A stretch of 64,000 bases of DNA from the NCBI GenBank assembly GCA_008921705.1, contig VFFE01007128.1:3399394-3463393 (forward strand), given 5' to 3'. This DNA is from Burhinus oedicnemus. Its lineage: Eukaryota; Chordata; Aves; Charadriiformes; Burhinidae. Shown here piece by piece: positions 14,155-29,300 of this stretch. How positions within the stretch are numbered: position 1 is the first letter of the stretch; every line of letters starts with the position of its first letter. The notes beneath the pieces are model-generated. The model had not been told where the DNA came from. It did not search any database and worked only from the letters and a program-made list of their open reading frames with translations. The position numbers and the translations under genes are program-made.

Positions 14155-14335
14155 GCCTAGTCCTGGCATACATACCAGGGGCCCAGAGGCCAAGGAACTA
14201 ATTGAAATCAGTGAATTTATACACAAACACAGATACATGCATACAAAAACACATGCTTCACCTTGAAATGCATTATTTTTCAATGGAAAAATCCAACCAA
14301 GCCAGAAAGTACTCACAGGTACTTGCTAGCTGCAA
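14155..14335 (+). repeat. 181-bp direct duplication, copy B
   Basis: Near-identical second copy of 12858-13038. It lacks the palindromic tandem cluster on its left, so the duplication boundary falls at the edge of that cluster. Copy A is therefore more likely the source. Confidence 0.95.
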
Positions 14336-17300
14336 ACTACTGGACTGGATACCATCCTAACTAGCAAGTTTGATGTGTGCAGCTTTGCCCAAGAGGTTGT
14401 CATCATTGTTCAATGTTTAAAAATATGTTCTCTGAAGCTGTTGATTTATCAAGGCTGTGGAGTAAGGAACAGAAGTCCTTCATGCATATGTTGAAACAAT
14501 ACTAACCCCTGTAACAACGCTCTAGCCAGTCTCCTCCCACAGCTTCACATTTTCCTCTAGGTTTTGCCATTTGACAATTTTTCATGTTGAAACTCGGGCT
14601 ATAGCTGGATCTAGTCCAAATATTTCATGTCCTTTGGAGGTGGAGTGGGAGAAAAGGGGTTTTGTTTTGATGGGCTGTGTTTTTATGAATATCTTATTTC
14701 CACACAACGTCATCCCACTTGCTATAAATCAACTGCCAATGAGAATTCAACACTCCAGCTTTGCAGGCATTTCTGGTAGCAGCAGCCGCAGTTTGAGGCA
14801 AGTCAGGGCAGATTGTGCTCATCTGAAATAAAGTCTTACCTACTCCTGTTATGCTAACCTAGGGTTTCTAGCTGTAAACCAAGGAGTGAAAGGGAGGACT
14901 TCGGCAGGCCTGGGATTGTTTCAGCCCTTGTGCTCACCTGGCTGAGCACTAGTGGCTTCCTCTGCCGCAGGGACTCCTATAGCCAGAGAAGGTGCTGTGT
15001 TCGACACAAACCTGAGCCCTCCTCCTTCCCATCCATGGTGTGACCATACCTGCACATTACCATGTGTTACCTCAATGTGCTTCTTTTGTGCCCCTGCCCC
15101 CCCTTTTTCTTTTTTTGCATTTGATATACTTGACTGCTCTTATCTTTATTGGGCAGTCTTCCCCCTGTAAAGATGCGTCTTGCTCCCATAGGATTTTGAC
15201 AAAGTAGGAGGAGGAGGTAAAATATGAGTGGGACAACCCCCCTGAAACCCTTCTACATAAGCCATCAAAAATAAGTCAAACGCACATGTAGAAACCAGAG
15301 TTACTTTTAACAAACTTTCTCTGCTTACCAACTGGGCTTGTTTGGTTTTTTCTTTTAAGTTATTTTATTAGCATAATTGAACGTTACATAAAAGCACTAA
15401 GTGTTTTTATTACTCTACCTTGAAATAGACCATTCTGATTAATCTCTTAGTAACTGTACTTACCCTTTGTTGATAATGAGTTGAGTAAACACATCTGAAC
15501 ACCTACACTTCTTACCGGCAAGGCCAGGACAGCACAAACTACAGAGTCCAACACCACAAGGCCAACAGAGTAGGTTTGAAGGCCAGATCATTTCCAGACT
15601 GTTGTTTTTTTTTCCCCTTCCTTAAAGCATAATACTTTGGAATGGTTGTCAAATGCAAGTCTGGCTCCCAAGGACCCGAAAAGGGCATTTGCTGATAAAA
15701 AGCAAAATAGACATGGGCCTGTTCCTCTACTTGAGCTTTTTTGAGTCTTTGCAAGATTGCTAGTTTCCCAAAACATCAATCTACAGAGAGTTAATCTTAC
15801 TGGCTATATGAAACGATATATCTGCCTCTGGCTAAACTAGAAGTGATACACATCCAAACAATTACTTCTCTAATAAAATACTAGACGGTAGCCTTTACGC
15901 ATCACTCCATCATCTATAACGTCCTGTCAAAGCTGGTTTAGTATATGCCAATATACCTTGTGAGTCCCTAGAAAAAAAAGGGGAAAAAAAAAAAAGGAGG
16001 CGGGGGGGAGGCCTAGCTCATTCTTTCCTGCTTTGAACATTAAAACGGGACTTCAAATATTATCCACTTGCAGAACCATGGAACTTGGCACAAAATCCAT
16101 GCCTTGTTACAGACTCCTGATCTTCACTTTCAAAAATGCTTTTAGCCTATATGGCTGGGGGGGAAAAAAAAAAAAAGCTTCCAAACTATTAATTTTGTTT
16201 GAATTGGCAACGTGTTGCTCTAAGAGACCACAAAGTGCCTGAATGAAGATCTCTTAACCATACCATTAATATCCATGGAGTATGAGCATAAAACCTGAAA
16301 GATCCATCAACCTGACTGTAGGTCAGTTAGTTTAATAAAAGACACCACTTTTACTAAATAACTTTGCTTTGTTTATCCCTCCAAATCATTTTGATTAGTA
16401 ACACCGATGTTATTAGCGCCTGGTACACCACCACCTCCAATTTGGTCTCCACCCCCCTTACAGAAAAGGGTCTGAAAGTTCAGGCCCCCAGGTAATTCCC
16501 CTGGCAAAAACAGCTTTGCCAGCCATAGGGATACAGCCAGAGGTGAGGTTTGAATAAAGGTTTGTGATGTCCCTGTTGCAGTCGCTGGCCTTCTCTCCCT
16601 TCCTTATCTCTCACCACCAGCTTGGCGATTGCCTGGGGCTCAGTATCCTCCAGTGGAAATGGGTACCAGATTGTGGAGTAAGCACCTGCATATTGTACCT
16701 CCTTAGGTATCTCCTTACTAAGTGTTTAGCCATTTATTCTTTAGTGCTTTTCCCCATTTCATCTGCACAAAGGGTTTGTGGCAGTAACAATAAAGAGGTC
16801 TTTATATGCCCATAATAAAAAAAAGGAAAACACCTCAGTCCTGCCCTCTTCATCCAGCCTGAGGCCACAGCTCACAGGTTCCATGGTTGGAGCAGCCTGT
16901 TCATCTTGCCCTCCTGAAGGTCTCTGCGCCCTTTCATGTATCAGCATGATGCTCAACGCTTTCATTCCACTTGGTTAGCCCAGAGCTTCGAGGTAGGTGG
17001 GGTGCTGAACCTGCTTCTTGGACTGCTCTGCCATGGCTCCAGCTCTGAGCCTACTCACCCCTGGGCAGTAACAAAGGCAAAGGTACCAAACACCCACTCC
17101 CGTTCCTGCCCTGACATGCCTTTGCTCCTCCTGACTATTTCTAGCATGTTCCACTACCTGTACAGAGGAAGAAATGCTTCATTTTAGTAACTGACTGCAA
17201 CCTGAAGACATCGCATGTCCAGAGTCTCAGAAAGCAGGAGTGCCAACCTCCCTCTGATCTGGCTTCTCAGCCTCTTAGGATCTGGCGTATCTACCTCATT

Positions 17301-20300
17301 TCTCAGCTCCTCCGGAGGCAGGCTTCTCAGCCTCCCAAAGCATCTAGCTCCAGACTGTGATTAGAATTTATGGAGGCTACAGGTTATTGCAAAACAGGAG
17401 CCCTTTGTGCAGCGACATTTGCTATACTACTGAAAACCACCTGCGTTAAACACCTTAGCTGATATGTTGCCTAAATAACAACTTCAAATCAGCTCAGCCT
17501 GCAGTCCTTGTAACATAGTCCTTAACACACAGGTACTCTTCAGTAACTCCACAATTCAAAATCATAATCCTAATAGTCCATTTACCTCAACACAACACTT
17601 AACTATGCAATACAGTTTGGGAACAGAAGCATGAAGAAAAAAAAAAAAAAAGCTACCATCTAACAAACAACTTTGCCTTACTCTTCATATCACATTCTTG
17701 TTGGCCACAGATGACAAAAGCAATTTAGGACAATTACAGATTAACCACAAATACAACCAAACACAAAGTCAGAGTGGATACAGACCGACACACCACTAAA
17801 TAGCCATAGTCTATAATATCTCTAAATTACTAACTTGTTTCATTTCATTAATTCTTAAATTAGTAAACTGTACACCTGCTTTGGCAAAGCCTGTTAGTTT
17901 CAGCTGCAGCTCGATGTTGCCCTCCTGTGGGCCGAAAAAGGGGAGAGCTGTCGTGTTTCTTCATGCTTTCACCATATCAAGAGAGATCTGGGCATGGTCC
18001 GCTCCTTTCCAGCTGAGACAGGGTAAGCACAGACGAGCTGAGTCCCTGTGAATCATGTCAATGTAACATTGTTTTCCAGATTTAATCGATTCTGGACTAC
18101 TTTTGGTACAAGACTGTTCCAAATCAGCCATAGGAATAAGCATCTGCATCTTGCCAAATTAGCCACAGCTTACGATACGGTATTTATGCTGACTTTCTTC
18201 CAGTTGAGGGAAGAGAGATGATACATGAAGTTTGCTGGAACAAAAAACTACTTTTAAATTTTTTCAGCAGGTTTGAATGGCAGAGTGGCTTTTTTTTTTT
18301 TTTTTTTTTTTTTAGATCCTTTGTCTCCAGACAGTACGAGTGCCCGACAACGAGGTCTGCAGTCCTGAGTACCCCCAGCCATAAACCATTTTTGCTTCCA
18401 ATTTGATGAAGGCCTCTCCCTCGCCTAGGCTGGGGTGGATTTGTCTGCAACAGCCTCATAACAACACAGTTAAGTGTTTGTCACTTGTGTGACACTTCCC
18501 ATGTTTTTGTCACTTGGACACTGTAGGTCCCTATTTCTGTAACAGACTGAACTGGGGACCCATCTGAATTCTGAACTATGGTTGAACTGACTTGGGGCTG
18601 GCAGGTAGTTAGGTTGGTCTCCAGTTAGTCTTCCTTAGGACGGGATAAAGGGGCCAATTCCCCATGAGTAGGAGGTAGGAAAAGCTCCAAAAATAGCGAT
18701 TTGTGAAATGCAGCCAGCACTTAAAGAGTGGGAAGCTAATAACTGATCTCTTCATGCCTGAAGCAACAGGCAGGAAACAAGATGGGAGTACTCCTCTTGT
18801 GCATGATGCATGAGTAGTGGGAGCCATGAGGAACACAGGACAGTAGGGCTTGTAATTAAGAATTCTTCCTGCATCAAAGCCCCTGGGGATTTATTCATAG
18901 TGCTGTCATGGCTGTCTCTCTAGCAAGCTCGACTACCCTGAGACTCCTTCAGGACCTGCATACTGCTAAGGGAAGGAAAAGGTGTTTGAGGCAGCCACAG
19001 GCAGAAACTGAGCTTCAATTCCTCTTATCAGAGCAGCACAGCTCAGGTCTGTGCCAGGGTCACTGCAAACCTCAGGGAGAGATGGTCTCACTTCCAGCCT
19101 ACAAAGTGAGACTGTTCTCCTCCCTGAGATGTTTGTGGCACTCTGGAGCTAGATCCCATCAAGCTCAGGTTTCCAGGTCACTTATTTTCACTGGAGATGC
19201 AAGTTGCCCATAGCATTGTTCCAAATAAAAAAAGGGGTTAAATCTTTAGCAACAGAGTTTGACTCTAGACATAGTCAACATGAAGCAGTACGTTGTGTAG
19301 TCTTGCATGACTGGTAAAATCCACCTCCGAATTCAGAAATTGACTTTGTGGCTGGGTTCGACTGTTGCTATAGGCCAAACCAACATCTCAAATCCAAACA
19401 TAACCTCAAACTGAGGAAGCTGAGGTCAGACAATTGCGGCTTGGGTTCATGTCTAGTTGCTACCAAGTCAAAGGCTTCCCTCTCGAAAACAGAGTGCTAA
19501 TGATCAAGCGACAATCCAAATGCAAACAAGAAAGAAGCACCAAGAAAACATCTGGAAGCAATAATAGTAGGAAGAGAACATGGAGACGTGGCCAAATGCT
19601 TCGCTGCCAAAGAGGGAAGGAAAAAAAAAAAAAATTAATGACAAGGGGCTTTTCCCTGCCTGCGTTCAAAGATCATCAACAGAGCATCTGTGTAAAATAA
19701 AAGACTAGGAAAGAAAGTACATACGTGGCTAGGGAATGAAGAAGGAAGAAGCTGCTAGAAAAGCAATTCCAGAGCAGCTATGGAAAAGGCAGCTGATTAG
19801 TATGCAGTCAGTTGAGATCTACACAATAAATAGCATTATCAACATTCCTATACATCTGTCCAATAAAGCCTGTAAGAGCCACCATTATTCCTTAACAATC
19901 ACTAGGTTTATATTAGAAATTACCACGCACTAGCAAACAAAGTCAAATTTCTGAAATCTTTCTTGCCACAATCAATCTGTTGATTAAGCATCAGGATAAT
20001 GCAAGAAGTCAAATTAATGAAAGCCACTGGAAACTTTTACATTAATGCTTAGGCGACGGTGGCCGCTGACACAATGAATTTAAATGAATTCCAGAGACCA
20101 GCTGGCAAAGAAAATATGTTGAAGCAGAGGGAAATTTTTAAAGCAAATCTGTGCATTTCCTGAAAAGGTAATTTTGCTGGGGCTGGTTTCTGGAAAAAAA
20201 AAGAGCTACTTTTCACTCTCCTGCAGCAGTTTTAACTTCAACAGAAACATTGCTCCTTATTCCCCGGCCAGTTCTTACACAGGCACTCCTTCAGGGCAGG

Positions 20301-23300
20301 CTTCCAAATATTAGGAGATGGACAGAGATGCAGCACAAACTTTTACTCTGTTCTGTGAAGTAGAAAGTGAGAGGCAGTAAAACACAGGGTTTTTATGTCT
20401 TATAAAAAGAGAGATGCATGTTGCCAAGAGCATCCATCGCTTGGTTTCCATTTCCCAGCTCCCAACGCCTCTCTGCAGGAGGCTGAGGCTCCCATCGGAG
20501 TGGGGAGAGCCCACTGCCCCACTGCAGGCAAGGCTCATGGTCCGAGTCCTCGGGGATAAGCTTTGGCACATGCCTTCGAGCTGAGCTTCTTCCTGACGGG
20601 CTGCAAATACAGGAGCCAACACCCTTCACAAAGAGTCAGGACACAGGAAAATTTGTTGTCCACACGAGCTGCTTTTAGAAGAGCTGGTTCTGCAGTTGAA
20701 AGCACTTTTAACCTACTATCAAATTATAAAATGGAGCTAGGGACAAACTATTGCCTCTTTCCAGCCCTGCTCAAAATTAGTTTCACGGGCTTTATTCTTC
20801 CTCTGCATCGCTTCAGCTCTAGCACAGTCTTCCAGTTAAAAAACCATTTCTGAAAGTGCCTTCATCCAAATAACAATTCAAATAAAATATACTACATGCA
20901 GACATTTATTTGTCCTTAATAGCACCTTCCTTGATGGATATATACTTTCCATACATCTAGGAAATGAAACCTGACCAGAGATGTGAAGAATTTGTGAGGA
21001 AGCAGGATCCGATGAGTAAGCAGCTGCTTTATTAGCAGCTGTACAGCTCTTGATTTAGAGGCTTCATTCACTCAGAGCTGAGGAACATCTTCTGTGCCTG
21101 ATGCTATAAATATCAGTTGGGACTAAAAATGGCAACAGGACATTTTTGATGTTGCTTCCCAGCCGTGTCACCTGAGTCCAACGAAGCTGAATGGGTGATA
21201 TAGGAAGCGGATCCTCTGGCAGTAGCGTAGCAGTCCCATCCCTCGCATCCGCACCTCCTCCTCCCCTGCACAGTGGGGACGGCTGTGGAGGGAAAGCAGA
21301 GCCATGAAAACAAACAGGTCTCCCAGCGACCGGCCGGCAGCTCCGTGCACACACCAAGCCCGCTCTGCATCTCTAAACTTTCCACCCATGTGATGAAAGC
21401 CCGGTCTTTCCAGAACCACTTCGTACTTTCAAAACTATCTGGATTGTCGGACCTGTATTCATTCCTGGCCAAGAATGACATCTTAAGATAAACACAGCAT
21501 GATTTACCCAGCTGACAGCCCAGCTGTGGTCAAGGAGTGCTGTAGGATAACCAGGGCATCCAGTGGGATGCTGGAGACGACCAGCACCATGGTATTTGTG
21601 AAACAGTGCTGACACGTGGCACAGGAGCAACTCAACGTAGCTTAATTTTTCCAGCAACCTTCTTTCTTTTTAAAGAAAGCTGTTCTTCCTCCCTCGGCCC
21701 CAGAAGTCTGCTTTAACCTGACCCAGTACAAGCAACCACAGAAGCCCCTGGGTAATTAAACATATACTTGCTACATTTTCCTTTCTTATAGGAAAGAAGG
21801 TTCTTAACCCTTTATGGTCCTTCGGTTTTTAGTGCACTTTGAAGGAACAGACCATTAAGTAACCACCAAACAAGACAAACACTAATCCAGCAAAAAACCC
21901 TTAAGGCTTGTTTATTAATTTCTTTATTTTCCAGTTAGTATTTTAAAAATGCTATTCCCACTCACCATATCTACAAAGGAAAACCCACAGCATGAAAAGA
22001 CTCCATGTGGTTCAAAACTAACTTTTCAGCTCATGTAGAAGAGAGAGTTAATAATCTCTAATAAGAAAACAACTCCGCAGTTGAATTCTCTGGTCTGTCA
22101 CACCCATAAATTCAAACACCAATCCAAAAAAACCAAACTGGCTTTACTCACCAAGAAATTGCCTCTTCTCCTGATAATGACTTCCTTTGACAACAAAATT
22201 ACATTGCAACAACTGAACTTTGCCAACAGAGAATTTACGAGACAGAAAGTGAAATCTTTGTGCTATCAGAGTCAGTGGCTCAAGATCTAGTCCGGTGCAG
22301 TTAAAGGAAACAGAATTATTATTAACAATTAATATTTATAAAACATAATAGTCCAAGCATTTTACAGTTTTAAGGTGTAAAATGTAAATTTTTTTTTCCA
22401 TTTTTTCTTTTCCTCTGCAGCTACAAACCACCTAACCAGTTAATATACTCACTGAAGTAGAGTTTCCATTTAACTTCTTCCTACTTGACTAAAATGAGCA
22501 GGCAAACCCATCAATTTAGAGATTATAAAAATGGCTCTATCCATCTACCTCTAGAAACAGTTCTGTGCAAATATTTTTTAAATACAGTTTTAAGTTCTAT
22601 ATTCTTTTTTTGACCCGGCTTTGACAAGGTACAACCAAATATATATGTCAGTGGTCACTTGAAATATTTGATGGTGTTTTGGTAAGGACTGGAGATATCA
22701 AAACAAAACAAAATAAAAATCAGGGTTTCAATCTTTGGAACAGTAAGTGATTTCAAAGAAACAAGATGAAATTTTACTTTTAATTCCAGAAGGTAATGGT
22801 TATTTTCTCATGTTCAAATAATTAGCAGAAAGACTTGGAAAAGGGGTCCCATCTCTTCAGATACATCATACTTACCACATTTACCATACTGAAACGGCAC
22901 ATCCAACCCGTATATAGGAAAACAACACACAAGTTTTTTGCTCCATCATGTATTAACACCGCCCCTATGTATTAATATTAAAACAACAGTGTAAGAGTCA
23001 AAAATAGGATTTCATTAGAATGTCAAACGAGTGCCTAAGTGCCAGGTGCAGGAGAGACCGTGTGTAGCGTAGGGAGGCGGAGGGCTTCCTGCAGACAAGA
23101 CAAGGGAAGAGAAGGGAAAAGTTGCTCCCACGGCATTGCATTGGCTGGCGTCGCTCCTGGCTCCTACACTCCGGGAGATTTTGGTTTCATACCAGAAGAC
23201 ATTTTTAGAAAGGCACAGAATAGGACTAGGGAAGAGATCCCGCACTAGGCATCAGCTTGTTGGGAAAGTTTTGTCTTACTTTTTGCTCTGCACATCGAGC

Positions 23301-26300
23301 TGGCACAGAGCTCTGTCTGGTATTTGAAACATGTTCCTCCTCGCAGCCCCCTCCCGTCCCGCCACCCCCAGACTCGAGTGGAACTGCCGGGATGGCAGTC
23401 GGATAAATCGTGGATGCTTGCCTGGCTACTGAGTCACCCAGCTGGAGGTCAAAGCCAAGCCTGCAAACTGAGACTCTGCAGTCTCTTCCCAGATCTGTTG
23501 CCAAACGGTATGAACAGATCAGCTTTTCTGAGCTTCAGTTTTCCCATCTACTTACAAAGTACTTTGACGCATTTAGATGAAAGGCTACGCAAGTACTGCT
23601 CTATTACCAGACACTATTGCATCCTCTCTCAGGTTATAAATTGCAACTGCTACCTAAAAACGTGGCTATTTTCCAAGGTTTTTTTAGGTATACGTGTACA
23701 AAATGTGAACGTATTACTAGACTTCTAAAACTGTATCTTAAGTATTATGTTTAAGTATTTTTGTAGCTATTAGGTCTATCTTAATTTCTATTATCCAGAC
23801 CCCATCATGTCTTTAATAAGCATCTGTAAAATTCAATTTTGGCCACAGGATGGCAGAGTATAAAAGTACTATTTTACCTTCAACTTCTACTCACCAGGGA
23901 AAAAGTATATACCTAAGGCAAAGTGGGTTTTCTTTGCAGTGTCTCTGTTTGCTTATACTTTTATTAACTAGGATAAATTCTTTGACCTCCCCAGCAAATT
24001 ACAGAAGACAGTTTATAGAACAGACATATCATGAAATTAAATTGAGAAAGGTCTTCTTTACAAGAAGCAGCTGAAGTCAGATGTGCAGAAATTCAGCAAT
24101 TTGCAGGCATGGCCCCAAAATAGATATCACTGTTTTATTGTTCATACACACTGCGATTTTAATTGTGTTAAAATTAAAGTTACTGTTATTTCCTTTTTAC
24201 TTACCAGAGCTGTTAAGATTATTCTTCCAAGCAGCCTCAAGTAACCACCAAATGAATTAAATTATGTTGTTGTGGTATATTTACTCAATACATACCCCAG
24301 ATAGCAGAATAAATGACCAGAAGCTTAGCAGACAGAAGGCTATTGTGGGACTACCCAGAACTCACTCCTAAATTATAAGCATTTTTTCTTGCTGTTATTA
24401 TTCTTGGTTCAAGTTCAGTGAATTTGAGATTTTTAAATAGCCTTCTGCCCCAACTTCTAAAGGAAATGGGCACACAAAGCACAACTAAATATTGCCGAGG
24501 GCTTTCTTTGAGCTTCATGTGTTATGATTTAACCAAAGCGTAATGCACTCCAACTTGCAGAGGGCAGCAGTTCAAAGAGTTGTAATGCTTCTTCAAATAA
24601 TTTCCTCAGCAATAAATAAGTACAAGATTGACACTGTACAAAGCCGTTAGTCCAGTATCTATGCAAGTCTTCACACAGTCTTGAACCTATTGCTATTCTA
24701 AAAAGAAAAGGAAAGGTTTTCTTTGGCATTTAGTTTGAATACAATTATTTCTGAATCGAAGGAGGGATGGAGACAAAGAGAGGAACAGGAGCCTGGAGAA
24801 GCATACCATGAAGAAACCACACTTCACATTTAAGTAGCATTTATATCGCCAGTGGTACTGGCCATGTTGCTGGAGTGTTTTCTCCTTTCCCACAACACTC
24901 TATTACAAAGAAAAATATTCATAATTCAAAACTTAGGAGGTTGGAAAACTAGCTGAAAAGGATGAATATTCTCTTTATCAAGGTTCATTTTATACAGAGG
25001 GCTACCAACATGCTGAACTAAAGCCAGGTGGGAACGCAGAAAGAAGCTCTGTATCTACAACCAATTTCCAGGAATTTGAAAGGAGAAGTGAAATGTTTAA
25101 TAAAGTGGTAAGGAAGGACTGCAGGCATCTCTGTAATCGCTTTACCAGTGGACCACAGGCATTTAGGAAAATACTGGATTCAAGAAAGAAGTTGGCATGA
25201 AATATGGAGAAATGCCATGTCTTAGTACTCTGCTTGTACCATGAGCCATTCCATCAAGCAACGCACGCTGAGGGCAGCACAGCAAAGTTAAAAAGTAATG
25301 AAGAAAAGTCGTCAAAAAGCTGATGAAAAGGAAACAAAGAGTAAACTTAGTTGTGGGCAGGGGCAACCTAGGAGTTCCTATTAGTTGCCTTATGAATAAT
25401 CCTCAGTGTTTCAGCTGACCAAATGTGACAAATGACAGCAGAGATGTTTGTTGGGGATTCAGCCCCTTAGACCGAAAAAAAAATAAAAGACAGCAGAGGA
25501 TCTGCTAGCTTCTGATATGATCAATACATCTCACTGTCCATTATAGCTTGGCAAGTGGAATGAAAGAAGACACTACACTTAATGCTATTTTTCTCATGAA
25601 CGGTAGAGTATGATATGCAATGTTGTCGTTAGCTTACTCAATTCCACTGCCTTGCACTTTTTCTAAACTCATTTCCTATGCATGAAGATTCGTAACTTTA
25701 TTTTGTATGCAATCACTTGGCTCCATTATTAAAAAAGTTTTATTTCCTTCGTTCTGAAAAGCAAAACTGAATCCCAAACCAGTTTTCTTCAATAGTTTTT
25801 TTTGGATCTGCAAGCTTCGTTAGTGAAAGGAAAATATTCTTATGATTAGCAATAAACACTCTTATCTCTTCTTAGATATTTAAAAGAGAAAAGCAAAAAA
25901 TCCAGTAAAGTTTGCTGTCAGTTTTTATCATGAGCAAATAATTCTGTGGAAGACACTCAGTGCAGAAGAGCTTCCTTGGCTTGTCTCTGAAGTATAGAAG
26001 CAGTACTACAACACAGCAAGCTGCACGTAAAATCTTCAGCTTGAAGATAAACACATCAAAAACAAAAGAGCAGAAGCAGTACATATGGGAAAGATAAAAC
26101 CCAACCTATATTTATAAAATAAAAGTAACTATACAGTAGCAGTATTCATGTATGAGTTACTTATAATAAACGCAAGGGTATCCTTCTCTGAAGTTTCTTT
26201 GTGAAGTAAGGAAGTATTTTTCAGCCTTATGAGACCAATTCCTTTTGCATTAGCAAAAAGCTGCAGTTTTTCTTTGCACATATTTAACTCCATTATCTAA

Positions 26301-29300
26301 AGAAATCAAATAATTCTGTAAGGGCATTTCCAGTAAAAAGAATAAGCTTTGCTTACTGCAGACCTCCTATACTTTCTCAACAGGAATTTCTTTACACTTG
26401 AGCAGTCTTATTATGTATTCTATCTATTTCCCTGTATGAAAGAAGTGTTCACTTCTCATGTGTTAACACATTTCCATAGCTCTAGTGATTTACGTTGTTC
26501 AAGAACTGTATTAACTTCCTTCATTCCCTAAAAAAATAAAAATTTAAAAAAAACAAAAAAAGACACACACACAAAAAAAAGGGTACAGTAAAACACTCGA
26601 GATCAATGCCATGAAAAACCACACAAAGAACACTACCAGCCTCCTCTCTTCCAGGAGCTCTGCTCTGTCTCAGTGCCTCTGCTTGGATATCCATGAAACC
26701 CTGGTGCTACTCTACAATTGCCAGCCTGCTCCTACAGATTCACAAGAAATGCATCAGAAATAGAGAGCTCGAGCTGGGTTTCTAAAACACCAAGACAAGA
26801 AAAGCTTCAGTCACCCCCGTATGCAAGGAACATGACTTGAATTCCAAACAGTAAGAGTCAGGTGAGATTTCAGCATCTTTTGAGATAAGTCTTCCATTCA
26901 ACAACTGCCTCATTTATCCTAAAGGTGGAGCTTGTCCAGGAAAACCAAGAGAATAGAATGGTGGACATATGTCCTCTCAACCCTCGGCCCCAGTGATCTC
27001 AATATAAAATAGCATTACCTGCTTGGCAGGAAGTAGATAAATTAGCACTTTAAGTGTGCGCATTTTGCAAACTTGTTATCAACTTAGGTACTTGCAAGCA
27101 AAGGACACTTTGAAGCTGTACACACACACACTCGTTCTAGCTGAAATTAATACTTCCATCAGTGGCCTGCATTCACAAATGCAGTTTCAATTCCTGCATG
27201 AAATCTGTTGAAAAAACACCTGTGTCTATACTCGTCTATTTTTTCCTGTTAACTTTGAATAACTTATTTGCTGTAGAGTTTTAAGCCAGGCATAAGACCT
27301 GGTAGGCATTAGTGCTATATGCAGTATTGCACGCTGGGGGCTTAGCTAAGGAATGATGACTAGGTTAGAGGTTTGGCCTTACTTTTGAATACATATCTGC
27401 CCCTTAACGCTATGTCTCATTTTTGATTGTACATGAAGAAAAGACCCTTCAAGGAAGAATGTTTGCAGCTAGGAGCTCTTCCCATTCTTTTTTTTTTTTT
27501 TAGAATTATTTTTAAAGAAAGTTAAATTTGTATAAAAATAAAAATAGGTCTTCAGGCTGCGGTATTTTGACGACATTCCTCAAGTGCCTCCTTAGGGTTC
27601 TGGTCATAAAATACTCCACGCAGGGACTATTTTTGTTGTCTTAATGGCTTCAAAGTTTTCCTCTCCTCTGCAATATAATCTCAATTTATTTTTTATGAGC
27701 TTCTGATTCCCAGCATTTGAATGCTGCTATAGCTTTATAATGTGCTTTTGTTCCCTTCAGACGAAAAGTAAATAGGAATGGGAACAACTTGCCAAAAACA
27801 ATCCATTTATTTGCTCAAACAACAGTTCAAGAACACCTGCACAGCTGTTTTGGAAACATACTGGTATCTCCATTCAGTCTTTCATGTCTGTGTTATCCAA
27901 CTTCAGGTAGATTATGTCTACCCAACGAAGAAAAATGCACAGCATTTCACATACCTCTGTGTTCAGCTAAAGAACATTTAATTTTTCTACTTTTTCCATT
28001 TGAACAACTAATATGGACCAATTAATTCATGGAAAGTTCCTATTCCCTTTGTGTCAGTGATATTTAGAGAAAAATCAAGCCTTGCCTGTGTACTCTTCTG
28101 TGCGCCATGATTTTCAGAATAAGGGAAACACTTTTTTCAAGACTGAGAAGCACAATGAAAAAAATCCTCTTTGTAGAACAAGGCCAAGACACAGCCAGGC
28201 TATGGAAAAGATCAAGCATAGGTTTGTGTTTGTACACAGACACATGCATACGCTGATGGATAATAAGATGAAGACTACAAAACCCTCACCAAATACACAT
28301 CACGACAGTGAAACATCACAGCGGTCACCCGCTCCAACAGCCATCAGCGGTGCCACAGGTGGGGATGAAAGGCTTGCTTGTGGGATCTGAGAAACTGCAC
28401 TCGCCAGTGGCCCTCTGCATCCATCTCATCCCACTGGCTGTATAAACTACAACAAGAAAGTATAATTGGGAAATATCTTCTATGCTTTTCTAAAGAGCGT
28501 ATCTCAGTTATACCCTTGATATAGAACAGCTCACTAGTTCTGATCCTAAGGCACCTTTCATTACCACAGAAACAGCGGTTTAAAATTTTACACTTCAAGA
28601 ACACTTTAAAATAAAGATCCCTTATCTCTGCCTTCCTTGCTCCTGCCTTCATCTATGCAAAAGCCATCGGCCACCCGTGCCTTTTTTTTTTTTGGCCATG
28701 CTGGAAAGCTGACATCTGGCAAACACATGAGACGCAACGGGGGCACAGTTTGGATGGAAAGCAACACGTGCATGTATGCCAGAGCAATGGGGCATGGGCA
28801 AGGAGTCTAAGAGAACAAGAAATTCATACCTCACATGGGCAAAATGCTCTCAAGCAGGTTAATGCATGTGATTGAAGTACAAGAACTGATAATTTCCTCT
28901 TTTTGCAAGTAATGCTATCAAGATCTCCACTTTACAATTCATGAGGGCACAGCAAAGACAAGTCCAAGAGTCAGATCTGGAAACTTTAAGGCAAAACACT
29001 ACTTTATATAGCAGGACCTGCCCTGCTTTACATGGTGTATGTTTTAAAGAATGACCAAAGGCTTGAAATAGCTCCCTGGTGAATCACAGTTTGCAGAAGT
29101 GATTCAGAGATGATGAGTCTCTGCATTTGGCTGTGCCAGAAGTTCATTGTTGCACTGTGCACCTGCCCACCTCTTACATTCACCCAGTACTTCCAAAGAT
29201 AAAAACTAGCTTTCAGTAGCTTATGCTTAATACTTTTTGCCTCAAATTACCAGACATTGTATTTACTTCATGCTGGAAAACCTTCCTTTAAAAAGCTGCA

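Noticed and set aside
17262..17337. Repeated ggcttctcagcctc about 60 bp apart as a tandem array
   Set aside because: Only two short matches with unrelated sequence between; likely coincidence in a pyrimidine-rich region.
18290..18313. T24 run followed by ag, resembling a strong splice acceptor or a reversed retroposon tail
   Set aside because: No target duplication or gene-like sequence next to it and no following exon frame; simple repeat.
23324..23728. 134-codon open frame
   Set aside because: Low-similarity, chance-like peptide in a GC-richer patch; no exon signals.
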